From assembly GCF_019711435.1 (NCBI RefSeq), contig NZ_JAIGNK010000003.1, positions 62,001-126,000 of the forward strand: 64,000 nucleotides of DNA. Direction: 5' to 3'. The translations under genes and the position numbers were made by a program. The notes under the pieces are model-generated. The model was not told the DNA's origin, did no database searches, and worked only from the letters and a program-made list of their open reading frames with translations. Position 1 is the stretch's first letter, and each line of letters begins with the position of its first letter. This DNA comes from Qipengyuania polymorpha. GTDB taxonomy: Bacteria > Pseudomonadota > Alphaproteobacteria > Sphingomonadales > Sphingomonadaceae. This document shows, piece after piece, positions 39,564 through 48,028 of the stretch.

Positions 39564-40322
39564 ATGAGCGATGCAACCACGAGCCGTCAAAGCAAAACTT
39601 ATACCGGCCAAACGATCCGGCCCGATGAGGCCGCGCATTTCGGCAAGCTCGCGGCGGACTGGTGGGACCCGAAGGGCTCCTCCGCCATGCTCCACAAGCT
39701 CAACCCGGTGCGCCTGAAATTCCTGCGCGAAGCCATCGACCTGCACTGGGCGGGCGATATTCGCGACACAAAACCGCTGGCCGGAAAGAGTGCGCTCGAT
39801 GTCGGCTGCGGCGCAGGGCTGCTGTGCGAACCGCTTGCCCGGCTCGGCGCCGAGGTGACCGGCGTGGACGCCGCGCCCGAGAACACCGCCGCTGCCGCCA
39901 TTCATGCCGAGCGCTCGGGTCTCGATATCCGCTACATGGCAGGCGAACTGGCGAGCCACGATATCGGCCGCTTCGACCTTGTCACCGCGATGGAGGTCAT
40001 CGAGCATGTCGCCGACAAGCAGGCCTTTGCCAACGAGCTTGCTGCACGCCTCGCGCCGGGCGGGTTGATGGTCCTTTCGACCCCGAACCGCACTGTGCGC
40101 AGCCGCACGCTGATGATCGGGGCGGCCGAGGGCATCGGCCTCATCCCGCGCGGTACGCACCATTGGGACGATTTCATCACGCCCGAAGAACTCGGCGAAC
40201 TCCTCGCTGCGGCAGGCCTCGAGATGGGCGAGCCCAAGGGCATTGCCTTCTCGCCGATGAAAGGCCTCCACCTCTCGGACGACCTCTCGCTCAATTACAT
40301 CGTCACGGCCCGGGCGCGCTGA
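39564..40322 (+). CDS. ubiG: Ubiquinone biosynthesis O-methyltransferase
   Basis: A 252-residue SAM-dependent methyltransferase performing both O-methylations in ubiquinone synthesis. SAM motif I is ALDVGCGAGLLCEPLARLG near 75-93, followed by VTGVDAA and the later MEVIEHV. The N-terminal FGKLAADWWDP is typical of UbiG. The gene is divergent from lysC, an arrangement common in alphaproteobacteria. ubiB and ubiE are encoded about 8 kb further on. Confidence 0.94.
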   Translation: MSDATTSRQSKTYTGQTIRPDEAAHFGKLAADWWDPKGSSAMLHKLNPVRLKFLREAIDLHWAGDIRDTKPLAGKSALDVGCGAGLLCEPLARLGAEVTGVDAAPENTAAAAIHAERSGLDIRYMAGELASHDIGRFDLVTAMEVIEHVADKQAFANELAARLAPGGLMVLSTPNRTVRSRTLMIGAAEGIGLIPRGTHHWDDFITPEELGELLAAAGLEMGEPKGIAFSPMKGLHLSDDLSLNYIVTARAR

Positions 40323-40414
40323 CCACGCAGCCCCATCCGTTAACAGCTGCGCCGCTTGCGGTAAGGCTAAGTCTTAGGCCGGAGTTAACGACGAATCGGG
40401 TATTTTCCCGAAGT

Positions 40415-40582
40415 ATGTTCAAGAAGCTCCTCCTCGGCACAGCCATAGTGGTCGGCCTGATTTACGGGTCGGGCAATGACTTCGGCACTATCAAGCGCCA
40501 GATCACCAGCACTTCGAACGAAGGCGCGCGCGGGTTTACCGCCGGCGGGAATCACGACTGGGGTGATGAAAGCGGCTACTGA
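40415..40582 (+). CDS. Small hypothetical protein with N-terminal hydrophobic segment
   Basis: A 55-residue frame beginning MFKKLLLGTAIVVGLIYG, which could be a signal peptide or single membrane anchor, followed by a short polar tail rich in Gly, Asn and Ser. Neighbouring gaps are otherwise short, so a gene here is plausible. Its last seven bases overlap the convergent ArsC-like gene. No clear ribosome-binding site is visible and no family is recognised. Confidence 0.5.
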   Translation: MFKKLLLGTAIVVGLIYGSGNDFGTIKRQITSTSNEGARGFTAGGNHDWGDESGY

Positions 40583-40923
40583 AGCGCCGTTGTCCATTCC
40601 TCCTCGTTGAAACCGACCAACACGCCGCCATCGTATTCGACGACCGGGCGTTTGATCATGCTCGGATGTTCCAGCATCAAGGCGATCGCCTTGTCGCGGT
40701 CCAACTCGGCCTTGTCGGCATCGTCCAACCTGCGAAACGTCGTTCCGCGCTTGTTGAGCAGAACCTCCCAGCCCGCCGCATCGCACCATGATGCAAGCTT
40801 GCCTGCATCGGCGCCTTCCTTCTTGTAGTCGTGGAAGGTGTATTCGAGGCCATGGGCGTCGAGCCACTTGCGCGCCTTCTTGACGGTATCGCAATTGGGG
40901 ATGCCGTAAACATGGATGGTCAT
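40576..40923 (-). CDS. ArsC/Spx-family thioredoxin-fold protein
   Basis: A 115-residue protein of the ArsC/Spx/YffB group. It has a single N-terminal cysteine at position 11 (GIPNCDTVKKARKWL), and KRPVVEYDGGVLVGF near the end. Arsenate reduction is not implied: no ars genes are nearby, and the YffB branch is a glutathione-linked protein of unknown role. The ATG at 40923 is the start that matches the family's N-terminus. Confidence 0.82.
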   Translation of the reverse strand: MTIHVYGIPNCDTVKKARKWLDAHGLEYTFHDYKKEGADAGKLASWCDAAGWEVLLNKRGTTFRRLDDADKAELDRDKAIALMLEHPSMIKRPVVEYDGGVLVGFNEEEWTTALQ

Positions 40924-41042
40924 TCGTGCGGTCCTACAGGATGGAACAGATGGAACACGGTCCAGCGCGGAAAAGCGCGAGGGCCGGAAATTGGCGCGCA
41001 ACTGCCGGTTTCGGGCTGTCGCCGCACCGCTTTGGCCAAGAC

Positions 41043-41525
41043 CTAGCGCGCGCCCGGGGCGTAGGAAAGATGCGCATCGGCGATAGCCACGGCGAGCGCG
41101 TCTGCGGCATCGGCACCGGCAATCTTCGCGCCCGGCAGCAGGATCTTGAGCATGGCCTGCACCTGTGTCTTGTCGGCCCCGCCCGTGCCGACGACAGCCT
41201 TCTTCACCAGCCGTGCGGCGTGTTCGTTGACGGTCAGCCCCGCACCGCCGCAGGCAGCGAGCACAGCCCCGCGCGCCTGAGCGAGTTTAAGCGTCGATTG
41301 CGGGTTCTTGTTGACGAACACCTCTTCTGCAGCCGCGCGGTCCGGGGAATGCGCGGCGATGACGGCCGCCAGGGCCTGCTGCAGTGCCGCCAGCCGCTCG
41401 GTCATCGGCATCTTGGCGTCGGTCGGCACCTGACCGTTGCCGATATGGGTGATGCGCGAACCCTCGGCGCGGATGATGCCCCAGCCGGTGCAGCTTAGCG
41501 AGGGGTCGAGGCCGAGAATGATCAT
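41043..41525 (-). CDS. ruvC: Crossover junction endodeoxyribonuclease RuvC
   Basis: A 160-residue Holliday junction resolvase. Catalytic acidic residues are seen in LGLDPSLSCTGWG (Asp 7), in EEVFVNKNPQST and in the C-terminal DAADALAVAIADAH. The length is normal. Its ribosome-binding site, GGAGGAAGG, lies in the end of the repeat described at 41528-41661. The ruvAB genes that usually follow are not adjacent here; the next gene is the ArsC-like one. Confidence 0.95.
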   Translation of the reverse strand: MIILGLDPSLSCTGWGIIRAEGSRITHIGNGQVPTDAKMPMTERLAALQQALAAVIAAHSPDRAAAEEVFVNKNPQSTLKLAQARGAVLAACGGAGLTVNEHAARLVKKAVVGTGGADKTQVQAMLKILLPGAKIAGADAADALAVAIADAHLSYAPGAR

Positions 41526-41527
41526 CC

Positions 41528-41661
41528 TTCCTCCCCAGCATGGGGAGGGGGACCATCCGCAGGATGGTGGAGGGGATCGGCCCCAAGCGCAGGTGAAAGT
41601 GGCAAAGTCCCCTCCACCACGCCGCTTTGCGTCGCGGTCCCCCTCCCCGGACCGGGGAGGA
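41528..41661. repeat. Hairpin-rich intergenic repeat (REP/BIME-like)
   Basis: A block of about 134 bases fills the gap between ruvC and yebC. Outer arms of about 25 bases, each containing CCTCCCC...GGGGAGG, are imperfect inverted copies of each other. Each arm is itself a hairpin: CCTCCCC-AGCAT-GGGGAGG at 41530-41548 and CCTCCCCGG-A-CCGGGGAGG at 41642-41660. Inside are ACCATCC-GCA-GGATGGT at 41552-41568 and 12-base arms TGGTGGAGGGGA (41565-41576) and TCCCCTCCACCA (41608-41619). I recall CTCCCC-rich elements of this sort as common in sphingomonad genomes. The element's edges touch the ruvC start and the yebC stop. Confidence 0.75.
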
Positions 41662-42405
41662 TCAGCCCACCTTCTCCATCACCTCGTCCGAGATGTCGTA
41701 ATTGCCCCAGACGGTCTGGACGTCGTCATCGTCTTCGAGCGCGTCGATGAGCTTGAGGAGCGTGCCGGCGTTCTTCTCGTCCATGTCGACGGTGATGTTG
41801 GGTTTCCACGCAAGCTTCACGGTCTCCGCTTCGCCCAGCGCCTTTTCGAGATCGCCAGCAACCTGGTGGAGGTCGTCTGCCGCGGTCCAGATTTCGTGGC
41901 CGTCTTCGGTCGAGGTGATGTCTTCCGCGCCCGCCTCCATGGCGGCCTCGAGGACCTTTTCCTCGTCACCCGCAGCGGCCGGATAGAGGATGAAGCCGAG
42001 GCGTTCGAAGCCGTGCTGCACGCTGCCTTCGGTGCCGAGATTGCCGCCGTTCTTCGAGAAAGCTGTGCGCACGGCAGTGGCGGTGCGGTTGCGGTTGTCG
42101 GTCAGGGTCTCGACGATGATCGCGCTGCCGCCCGGGCCATAGCCTTCGTAGCGCACTTCCTCGAAATTCTCGTCGTCGCCGCTGGTCGCCTTGTCGATGG
42201 CGCGCTGGATATTTTCCTTTGGCATCGACTGCGACTTGGCGTTGTTGACCGCAAGGCGCAGGCGCGGGTTCATGTCCGGGTCGGGCATGCCCATCTTCGC
42301 TGCCACGGTGATTTCGCGGCTGAGCTTGGAGAAGAGGTTCGAGCGCTTCTTGTCCTGCGCGCCCTTGCGGTGCATGATGTTCTTGAACTTGGAATGGCCT
42401 GCCAT
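41662..42405 (-). CDS. YebC/PmpR-family protein
   Basis: A 247-residue member of the YebC/TACO1 family, beginning with the signature [18 protein letters not shown] and containing [20 protein letters not shown] and YEGYGPGG. Members act as transcription regulators or as translation activators for proline-rich stretches. yebC next to ruvC is an old and widespread arrangement; here a hairpin-rich repeat separates them. The start at 42405 is the family-standard one. Confidence 0.93.
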   Translation of the reverse strand: MAGHSKFKNIMHRKGAQDKKRSNLFSKLSREITVAAKMGMPDPDMNPRLRLAVNNAKSQSMPKENIQRAIDKATSGDDENFEEVRYEGYGPGGSAIIVETLTDNRNRTATAVRTAFSKNGGNLGTEGSVQHGFERLGFILYPAAAGDEEKVLEAAMEAGAEDITSTEDGHEIWTAADDLHQVAGDLEKALGEAETVKLAWKPNITVDMDEKNAGTLLKLIDALEDDDDVQTVWGNYDISDEVMEKVG

Positions 42406-42683
42406 GGGTCGTCTTTGCCGCCTGAAATGGGTTTGGAATCGGCGGACCTTTAGCCGCTCGAATGCGTAGCGCACAACCCTTGGACCAGGGTGAAACATAT
42501 GTGAATCCGCATATTCAAAGCGGGTTCATGGCCTAACCTCTAAAACCATGGTCATTCGCTGGAAGAATGTCCCCGGGAAACAGGTCCGGACACGGCACAC
42601 AGCGACAGTTACGACAATTCGTGCTACATGTGTTTTCGCACTCCCGCGGAAGTGACCGGTACGAAGCGAAAGGACCAAGAGTT

Positions 42684-43430
42684 ATGACTACCCGTGCAAA
42701 GGGTTGGGGGCGCACTCTCAAACTGGCCTCCGTACCGATGATCTTGGCAGGCCTTGCCGCCTGCACCACCGGTTTCAACGCCGACGTATCGCGCTTCAAG
42801 ACGCAGCTTCCCGCCCCGCAGGGTGAAAGTTTCGCCGTCGTCGCCGAGGACCCGAGCCTCGCCGGCGGTCTCGAATTCGCGCAATATGCCGACCATGTCG
42901 AAGAGCAGATGGCTCGTCTCGGATATGCGCAGGCTGCCTCGCCCGAGGACGCCACGCTGCTGGTTCGCTTCGACTACGGTGTCGACGAAGGCCGCGAGCG
43001 CGTTCGCACCACCGGCATGCACGACCCGTTCTATTCGCCGTGGCGCGCCTATGGCCGCATGGGATATTACGGCTACCGTTCGCCCTATTACCGCCCGCGC
43101 TATGTCCGCACCCGCGATGGCCGCATCGTGCGCGTCGGCTATGCCGGCAGGCCCTGGGGCTATGGCTTCTACGACCCGTGGATGGGTGGCCCGGAAGTCC
43201 GCAGCTATACGGTCTACACCAGCGGTATCGAGATGAAGATCGACCGCGCCGCCACCGGCGAGCGCCTGTTCGAAGGCAAGGCGCAGGCCCTGTCGCGCTC
43301 GAACCGCCTGCAGTACCTCGTGCCGAACCTGGTCGAAGCCATGTTCACCGATTTTCCCGGCAATTCGGGCGAGACGGTGCGCATCACGGTGAAGCCGGAA
43401 GACGAGAACACGGTTCGCCGCGTGCGGTAA
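42684..43430 (+). CDS. DUF4136 lipoprotein
   Basis: A 248-residue exported lipoprotein with a signal sequence ending LAGLAAC (Cys 26). A DUF4136-type domain fills the rest, with an unusual tyrosine-, arginine- and glycine-rich loop near 118-170 (repeated YGR/YRP motifs). The start has an AAGGACC site. Function is unknown. A clear rho-independent terminator follows at 43462-43491. Confidence 0.82.
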   Translation: MTTRAKGWGRTLKLASVPMILAGLAACTTGFNADVSRFKTQLPAPQGESFAVVAEDPSLAGGLEFAQYADHVEEQMARLGYAQAASPEDATLLVRFDYGVDEGRERVRTTGMHDPFYSPWRAYGRMGYYGYRSPYYRPRYVRTRDGRIVRVGYAGRPWGYGFYDPWMGGPEVRSYTVYTSGIEMKIDRAATGERLFEGKAQALSRSNRLQYLVPNLVEAMFTDFPGNSGETVRITVKPEDENTVRRVR

Positions 43431-43461
43431 ACCGGACAAACCCCGGACGGGAAACACGAGA

Positions 43462-43491
43462 AGGGCGGCCAAGGATCGGGCCGCCCTTTTT
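43462..43491 (+). terminator. Rho-independent terminator after the DUF4136 gene
   Basis: A nine-base stem, AGGGCGGCC with GGCCGCCCT, encloses an eight-base loop and is followed by a run of T. It lies 31 bases after the DUF4136 stop. The run of A on the other side is too short for strong termination of the convergent regulator gene, though some bidirectional effect is possible. Confidence 0.85.
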
Positions 43492-44489
43492 CATGCCTGT
43501 CGTGATTTTGCGATGATGTTGGCCATAGCGATGGAGGCGGCGAAGACCGCGCCTTCAAGCGCAGCGGTCCCGATTTCTCCGAGCGCGCTTCCAACGCCCG
43601 CCATGCGGAGGTCTGAATGTGGGAAGCGCCATTCGAGTATCGCCAGCGTGGTAGCGTAGAAGCGACCACCTGCCGCAGCGGTCATGGCGGCGATGCCAGC
43701 GCCGCAAACTAGCGCAGCAACAATTGCCGTGGGGCGCGAAAGCGACAACCTCCACGCGGCGACCGTCGCCGCGGCAGCCGCCAATCCCAGCACCATGCCT
43801 TCGAACAGCCCCGTAACCCTGCCCAGCTCCATCCCGGTGAGCGCCCGCAAACCGTAACTTGCCAGCGCCGAGCCCAGCGCACCCACGACCACTCCGCCTG
43901 CCGCCCCGCCTGCCACGACGGCCCAGCTTCGCTCCCCGCGCCAAAGCGATGCAAGCGCCATTCCGGTGCCGATGCCCGCACCTCCCAGCAGCGCGAGCGC
44001 CGATGTCAGCAGCAAGAGCGTCACGAAGCCCGCAATACCTCCGCTCGTGGCGAATATCCCGTAGAAGGCCCCGCCAACGACTCCCGCCGCAAGCCCACCC
44101 AATGTGGTCGCCCCCGCAATGCGCGCCGCTGGGGATTGCCGTGCACTCTTCTTTTCGGGCGCTTGTACGTCTTCCACTTCGGCAACGAAGCGATAGCCAT
44201 GCTTGGGTACCGTCTCGATGAAACGCGGCGCGGATGCCTCGTCGCCCAATGCCCGGCGCAGCGTGCGAATTGCCTGCGTGAGCGCCTCGTCGGTAACGGG
44301 AATGCCGCGCCAGACCTCGTCCATAAACCGGTCCTTGGAGACCAGTTGTCCGGGATGCCGCGCCAGCAGCGCCAGCGCGTCGAAATAGCGGCTGCCCAGC
44401 TCGACAGCTTGGCCCCCGCGCAGCAAGCGCCGGTCCGCAAGGTCGAGCGTGAACTGGCCGAAGCGCAAGATGGCGGAATTCTCTCCCAT
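43491..44489 (-). CDS. ToxR-like membrane regulator with OmpR-type DNA-binding domain
   Basis: A 332-residue protein. Residues 1-105 form an OmpR/PhoB winged helix (LTQAIRTLRRALGDE, IETVPKHGYRF). From about 122 to 330 the protein is hydrophobic, with roughly six glycine- and alanine-rich membrane segments. There is no receiver domain. ToxR/CadC-type regulators usually have one membrane segment and a periplasmic sensor, so this multi-span form is unusual. It is divergent from a small membrane protein, which may be its target or partner. Confidence 0.75.
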   Translation of the reverse strand: MGENSAILRFGQFTLDLADRRLLRGGQAVELGSRYFDALALLARHPGQLVSKDRFMDEVWRGIPVTDEALTQAIRTLRRALGDEASAPRFIETVPKHGYRFVAEVEDVQAPEKKSARQSPAARIAGATTLGGLAAGVVGGAFYGIFATSGGIAGFVTLLLLTSALALLGGAGIGTGMALASLWRGERSWAVVAGGAAGGVVVGALGSALASYGLRALTGMELGRVTGLFEGMVLGLAAAAATVAAWRLSLSRPTAIVAALVCGAGIAAMTAAAGGRFYATTLAILEWRFPHSDLRMAGVGSALGEIGTAALEGAVFAASIAMANIIAKSRQA

Positions 44490-44619
44490 CGCCTGCTGGT
44501 TAGGCGATGAGGGCCGCGTGAGGAAGGGTTTCAGCCATTGCTCACGAATTGCTCATGCCGCTCATCCGGCGGGCACCTAGGAACATGGTCATCGCCAACG
44601 CAAGGGTACGAGGCACAAG

Positions 44620-45156
44620 ATGACCGACACCAAGACACCATGGCTCAACGGCTGGCGCATCGCCGGTTGGGGCGCATTGCTCGCCCTGCTGGCGCTGCCT
44701 GCCGTAGCCATGCAATTCACCCGCGAGGCAAACTGGAGTGGCGGCGACTTCGTCTTCGCCGCCATCCTCCTCGGCCTGCTAGGTGGCGGTGTCGAGCTCG
44801 CGTTCCGTATCGGCCGCAGCGGCCTGCAAGCGGCGGCAATCGCGCTTTTCACCCTGCTCTCCTTCCTGACGCTGTGGTCGAACATGGCAGTCGGCATCAT
44901 CGGGGCAGAGAGCGAGCCGGTGAACGGTGGTTTCACGCTCGCAGTCTTCGCCGCCATAGTCCTCGCGCTGGTCTTCAAATTTCGTCCTGCAGTGATGCGC
45001 GGAGCGTGCTTGGCCCTAGCCATCCTGCAGCCGATCCTTGGACTGGTCGCAGCCTTCACCATGCCCGGTCACGGCGTCGAATGGGGCGTCCTTGGTGTAT
45101 TCGCCGCATTGTGGGCGATAGCAGCCCTCCTCTTCCGCAAGGCGTGCGCGGACTGA
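44620..45156 (+). CDS. Hypothetical four-span membrane protein
   Basis: A 178-residue protein with hydrophobic segments near 15-31, 43-60, 70-88 and 103-120, plus a C-terminal pair near 127-172. I do not recognise a family. It is divergent from the ToxR-like membrane regulator across 130 bases, which suggests, but does not show, a regulatory link. Base composition matches the neighbours. Confidence 0.7.
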   Translation: MTDTKTPWLNGWRIAGWGALLALLALPAVAMQFTREANWSGGDFVFAAILLGLLGGGVELAFRIGRSGLQAAAIALFTLLSFLTLWSNMAVGIIGAESEPVNGGFTLAVFAAIVLALVFKFRPAVMRGACLALAILQPILGLVAAFTMPGHGVEWGVLGVFAALWAIAALLFRKACAD

Positions 45157-45246
45157 GTCCAGCTCTGCGCCCACGGTCGCCAGTCGCGACCACCTTCCGT
45201 GACGCTCGCCTCCCCTGGGGCGGGCGTCACTTCCCTGCAGAGAAAG

Positions 45247-45708
45247 TCAGGTAAGCTTCGCGTGGCCGCCAGTGGAGCCGAAGCCGCCTTCGCCGCGGGT
45301 CGTCGCATCGAGGTCGTCGACCTCTTCCCAGGCGGCTTGCGTTACAGGCGCGAGAACGAGCTGCGCCACACGGTCGCCGCGCTCGATTGCGAAATCGTCA
45401 TCACCGTGGTTGATGAGGATGATTTTCAGCTCGCCGCGATAGTCGCTGTCGATGGTGCCGGGCGTATTGGGCACGGTGATGCCATGCTTCAGCGCGAGGC
45501 CCGAGCGGGGGCGGACCTGTATTTCGTAGCCCTGCGGGATGGCCATCGAAAGGCCGGTCGCGACCGCATGACGCTGGCCGCGCTTGAGCGTGACGCTCTC
45601 CGCGGACAGAACATCCATGCCTGCCGCGCCGTCGGTGGCGTAAGCGGGCAGGTCGAGCCCATGGCCATGCGGCAGGCGCTTGATCTTCACGCCGACCGTA
45701 TCAGTCAC
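45247..45708 (-). CDS. dut: dUTP diphosphatase
   Basis: A 153-residue trimeric dUTPase that removes dUTP and supplies dUMP. The five family motifs are present, including [36 protein letters not shown] and the C-terminal GEGGFGSTG. The GTG start at 45708 overlaps the coaBC end by eight bases and is preceded by a GAGGTGG site. dut after coaBC is a conserved order in alphaproteobacteria. Confidence 0.95.
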   Translation of the reverse strand: MTDTVGVKIKRLPHGHGLDLPAYATDGAAGMDVLSAESVTLKRGQRHAVATGLSMAIPQGYEIQVRPRSGLALKHGITVPNTPGTIDSDYRGELKIILINHGDDDFAIERGDRVAQLVLAPVTQAAWEEVDDLDATTRGEGGFGSTGGHAKLT

Positions 45709-47416
45709 GCGGGTCCACCTCGGGCTCTGCAAGCGCCTCGGCAGCGCGGCGCACCAGTTCGCGCGCGACGTCTTCCTTGGGCATTTCGGCGAGGCTTTCG
45801 ACCCCGCCCTGCGTGACGATGTGAACCTGGTTCAGGTCCCCGCCCATCACGCTTTCGCCCATGCCGCCTGCGACATTGTTCGCGACAATCCAGTCGGCGC
45901 CCTTGCGCTTGCGCTTGGACTTGGCGTTCTCGACCACGTTTTCCGTCTCGGCGGCAAAGCCGATGAGGAGGTGCGGACGCTTGCGCCCGGCAGCCACGGC
46001 GGCGAGGATATCGGGGTTTTCGGCGAGGATGAGAGCCGGCGGCGCGGAGCCGCGCTTCTTCATCTTCTCGCCCGCCACATGGCGGCTCTTCCAGTCGGCC
46101 ACGGCAGCGACCATGAATGCGGCATCGGCGGGGAGCGCATTGCGCACTTCCTCAGCCATGTCCTCGGCGGTCTCGACATCGATGCGGTCGACGCCAAGCG
46201 GTGTCGGCAGGTGCACGGGTCCGGTGACCAGCGTCACGCGCGCACCGGCTGCGGCGGCCATGGCGGCAATCGCGAAGCCCTGCTTCCCGCTCGAGCGGTT
46301 GGCGATGTAGCGCACCGGGTCGATGGGCTCGCGCGTCGGGCCTGCGGTGACCAGCACGTGCTTGCCGTAGAGCGGGCGATGCTCGGGGTCCTCGTCGAAG
46401 ATCGCCTGCCCGTGGAGCGGGTCGGCGGCCATGACGGCTTCGGGTTCCAGCACCTCGACCTCTTCGGGGATGGGCTGGGCCTTGGCGCGCGCGTCCTTCT
46501 TCCCGACCTGGTCGTTGATGGCCTCGGCATCGGTCGGGGGAGCAGCAGCCGCACCGCCCTTCTTGGCGAGCAGCGGGCTGTCCATGTCGACTTCGAACTT
46601 GCCGTCTTCGAAGGCTTCTTCCTCGAAGTCCATTTCGGCTTCGTCGAAACTGGCCTCGTCGAAATCTTCCTCGATTTCTTCCTGGCTGCGCTTGGCAGTC
46701 GAGCGCGGGATGATGGCATTGAGAAGGCTGCCGAGGCCCGAGCCGGAGGACAGGTCCTCCTCTTCGCCCTCGTCTTCGTCCTCCTCAATTTCTTCGGCCA
46801 CCGGCTTGGCCTTGGCCTTCGCCTTGGGAGCTTCGAGCTGCGGTGCGGGCGCGGCGAGCTCGGGCACTTCGATATCGAGGTCGAGTTGCTCGGCAATTGC
46901 CTGCAGGATGGCGGCAGGCTCGGGCAGGCGGCCGGGGCCAAACTCACCGCAGGCCATCGCGCCTTCGTCGGGGTCCATCACGGTAACGCCCGCCTGGCGC
47001 AGCCACTCCGCGTTGCGCTGGGTGGCAGAATGCTCCCACATGCGCACGTTCATGGCCGGCACGGTGACGACCGGCTTGTCGGTCGCAAGGATGAGCGTGG
47101 TGGCAAGGTCGTCGGCAATGCCCGCGGCCATCTTGGCAAGAAGGTCCGCCGTCGCGGGGCACACGACCACGAGGTCGGCCTGACGCGAGAGCTGAATATG
47201 CCCCATCTCGACCTCATCCTTCAGGTCGAAGAGCGAGGTGTAGACCTTGTTTTCGCTGAGCGCAGCGAGCGCCATGGGAGTGACGAACTGCTGGCCGCCT
47301 TCGGTCAGGACGCAGGTGACATCGCCGCCCGCCTTCTTGATGAGGCGCACGAGCTCGCAACTCTTGTAGGCGGCGATACCGCCCCCGATCACGAGCAGGA
47401 TTTTCGGACCGCTCAC
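45701..47416 (-). CDS. coaBC: Bifunctional CoaBC with an acidic inter-domain insert
   Basis: A 571-residue coenzyme A biosynthesis enzyme. The N-terminal CoaC decarboxylase (1-183) has His 73 in MGHIQL and Cys 156 in [10 protein letters not shown]. The C-terminal CoaB ligase starts near 351 with [19 protein letters not shown]. Between them lies an insert of about 165 residues (185-350) rich in Glu, Asp, Ala and Lys. Usual CoaBC proteins are about 400 residues. The frame is uninterrupted and both active-site regions are intact, so it should be functional. The GTG start follows a GGGGAGG site. Confidence 0.93.
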   Translation of the reverse strand: MSGPKILLVIGGGIAAYKSCELVRLIKKAGGDVTCVLTEGGQQFVTPMALAALSENKVYTSLFDLKDEVEMGHIQLSRQADLVVVCPATADLLAKMAAGIADDLATTLILATDKPVVTVPAMNVRMWEHSATQRNAEWLRQAGVTVMDPDEGAMACGEFGPGRLPEPAAILQAIAEQLDLDIEVPELAAPAPQLEAPKAKAKAKPVAEEIEEDEDEGEEEDLSSGSGLGSLLNAIIPRSTAKRSQEEIEEDFDEASFDEAEMDFEEEAFEDGKFEVDMDSPLLAKKGGAAAAPPTDAEAINDQVGKKDARAKAQPIPEEVEVLEPEAVMAADPLHGQAIFDEDPEHRPLYGKHVLVTAGPTREPIDPVRYIANRSSGKQGFAIAAMAAAAGARVTLVTGPVHLPTPLGVDRIDVETAEDMAEEVRNALPADAAFMVAAVADWKSRHVAGEKMKKRGSAPPALILAENPDILAAVAAGRKRPHLLIGFAAETENVVENAKSKRKRKGADWIVANNVAGGMGESVMGGDLNQVHIVTQGGVESLAEMPKEDVARELVRRAAEALAEPEVDPRD

Positions 47417-47626
47417 GCGCCCTCCCCTGCTGTTTTCGTGCTGCGCGGCGTCAGCTGCGCGGACCGGCTGGTGTATTCCCATTGCGTCATCGATGCGCTT
47501 GCTAGCGCCCCCCGTCACTCATTTCCAGCGCAGATGATTCGGCACGTCCTTGCCGACATACGCGCGATTGACGGCTAGCCATGCCAGCCTATGGTTGAGA
47601 AAACGGTAACAAAGGGGGAGTTTGCG

Positions 47627-48028
47627 ATGCACTTCATACTGGTAGTCCTGCTGGCCTTGGGGGCGCTGCTGAACCTTTTCCTGGGGGTGAGTTTCTTCCT
47701 CGACCCTGCCACGACCGGTGCCGATTTCGGCCTGCGTTCGCCCGATGCGCAGGGGCTTTCTTCCATGCGGGCGGACTTTACCGCCTTCTTCCTCGTCGCT
47801 GCGCTGTGCGAAGGGTGGGCTGCATGGAAGCGCCGCGCGGACATCCTGTGGCCCGCGCTCGCGCTGTTCGTAATCGCCTTTACCGGGCGGTTGGTGAACC
47901 TGATTGTCGTTGGCGATTACGAGCTTTGGTACGGCCCGATGACGGTCGAAGCCCTACACATCGTCGTCATGGTGCTGGCCATCAAAACCTTTCCAGGTGG
48001 CAGGCCTATCCCAGCAGACCCTGCGTAA
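47627..48028 (+). CDS. Hypothetical four-span membrane protein (DUF4345-like)
   Basis: A 133-residue protein with four predicted membrane segments (about 3-22, 48-62, 70-90, 100-120). The pattern FLGVSFFLDPATTGADFGL with AGRL-like FTGRLVNL later resembles the DUF4345 group, which I suggest with caution. A strong AAAGGGGGAG site precedes the ATG at 47627. It is the only plus-strand gene inside the minus-strand ubiE-ubiB-coaBC-dut run and overlaps the end of ubiB by 23 bases. Confidence 0.7.
   Translation: MHFILVVLLALGALLNLFLGVSFFLDPATTGADFGLRSPDAQGLSSMRADFTAFFLVAALCEGWAAWKRRADILWPALALFVIAFTGRLVNLIVVGDYELWYGPMTVEALHIVVMVLAIKTFPGGRPIPADPA

Noticed and set aside
40576..40923. Arsenate reductase
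   Set aside because: Only a fold-level match; there is no ars operon, and the sequence fits the YffB/Spx branch better.
41528..41661. CRISPR array
   Set aside because: The block has inverted, not direct, repeats, no regular spacers and no cas genes nearby. It was called an intergenic hairpin repeat instead.
42406..42683. Possible small RNA or gene in the 278-base gap between yebC and the DUF4136 gene
   Set aside because: No frame with a ribosome-binding site, no terminator and no strong promoter could be made out.
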